Of a stretch of 6,062 nt of DNA, positions 5,589-6,062 are shown piece after piece (the first letter of the stretch is position 1; every line of letters begins with the position of its first letter). The notes under the pieces are model-generated. The model had not been told where the DNA came from, did not search any database, and worked only from the letters and a program-made list of their open reading frames with translations. The translations under genes and the position numbers were made by a program. The DNA is from Methylococcaceae bacterium (GTDB taxonomy: Bacteria > Pseudomonadota > Gammaproteobacteria > Methylococcales > Methylomonadaceae). The stretch is taken from contig JABFST010000146.1 in NCBI GenBank assembly GCA_013140465.1, positions 1-6,062 of the forward strand. The letters run 5' to 3'.

Positions 5589-6062
5589 ATGATTTCACCT
5601 AATTACGCCGTTTTTGCCGCCGTCTTTGCCTTAAGTGCCTGTACGCTGAGCCCCGAAAAACCCCAAGCGCCATTTAACGCCGCTTTGGTCAAACAGATTA
5701 AAGTGAAGGTAGAGGCCACGGATTCTGGCAACCCCGAAGCGACTGCCACGCAAGTCGCAAAAAACTTGGTGGGTTGGGGTTATCCGATGGCGATAAACGA
5801 ACCTAATAATGCTAGCCACACGCTAACCGCAACAGTAGGCTCGGTAAAACACAGCCAAACGCCGACCGGGTTTTCGTTTTCGTCGGGCAATTCCGACCCT
5901 AGGGCAATGGAGTTTCAAAAAATGCAGGTGTTGCCGATTAGCTGTGAAATCACTTCTATTGCCCAACCTGAGCAACACGTTTATTTACAAATGGACTTTG
6001 GCGCAGAAGGCGTGTTTTCCAAACGTGCAAACATCAGTGCCGATACGCTGATCGACCATATC
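5589..6062 (+). CDS. Predicted outer-membrane lipoprotein of unknown function (3' end cut)
   Basis: A divergent gene, open for 158 codons to the right edge with no stop. The N-terminus has a hydrophobic stretch ending in a lipobox, LSAC (residues 15-18). Cys18 would be lipidated after cleavage by signal peptidase II, and Thr at +2 predicts outer-membrane rather than inner-membrane retention. Unusually, the residues before the hydrophobic core (MISPNY) contain no Lys or Arg. An in-frame stop at 5541-5543 and no other start codon in between make this ATG the only reasonable one; the ribosome binding site is weak (TTGGA). The mature part is soluble, with several short beta-prone segments (KQIKVKVEA, HTLTATVGSVKHS, MQVLPISCEITSI, HVYLQMDFG) and one further Cys at 119. 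I do not recognise the family. It is not necessarily related to urea uptake, though it shares the control region. Confidence 0.75.
   Translation, partial: MISPNYAVFAAVFALSACTLSPEKPQAPFNAALVKQIKVKVEATDSGNPEATATQVAKNLVGWGYPMAINEPNNASHTLTATVGSVKHSQTPTGFSFSSGNSDPRAMEFQKMQVLPISCEITSIAQPEQHVYLQMDFGAEGVFSKRANISADTLIDHI

Noticed and set aside
5631..5819. Minus-strand open frame inside the lipoprotein gene
   Set aside because: It is antisense to a frame with a clear lipobox signal peptide, with no supporting start signals.

Overview
This window carries most of a urea / short-chain-amide ABC uptake operon on the minus strand, with a divergent lipoprotein gene at the right edge. Protein families and style (roughly 50% GC by eye, a long UrtB with a periplasmic N-terminal domain, GTAG-type REP repeats between genes) suggest a gammaproteobacterium. 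A Thiotrichales-like host is possible, but that is only an impression and cannot be settled here.

Layout, right to left along the minus strand. A divergent control region (5414-5588) holds a perfect 28-bp palindrome next to a plausible sigma70-type promoter. The first gene is an outer-membrane porin (4181-5413), followed 25 bases later by urtA, the periplasmic binding protein (2851-4155). A 299-base gap (2552-2850) comes next, packed with inverted repeats. After it come urtB (914-2551) and urtC (1-912, running off the left edge), separated by one base. The plus-strand lipoprotein gene starts at 5589 and runs off the right edge.

How the genes would work together: the porin lets small amides or urea through the outer membrane, UrtA captures them in the periplasm, and UrtB and UrtC form the membrane channel. 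The ATPase subunits (UrtD, UrtE) are expected beyond the left edge. The order porin-binding protein-permease-permease matches the amide/urea-inducible fmdCDEF arrangement known in Methylophilus methylotrophus. No urease or amidase gene is visible, so the true substrate is inferred from homology only.

The most interesting material is non-coding. Between urtA and urtB lie two inverted 51-bp copies of a GTAG-headed REP element whose stems differ but keep pairing (a REPIN-like doublet). Beside them are a second REP family, a triple 8-bp GTAG repeat and a separate perfect 13-bp hairpin just before the urtB ribosome binding site. This is a likely post-transcriptional device that lets the binding protein be made in excess over the permeases, and also a probable footprint of a RAYT-mobilised repeat. 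No wholly new protein system is visible.
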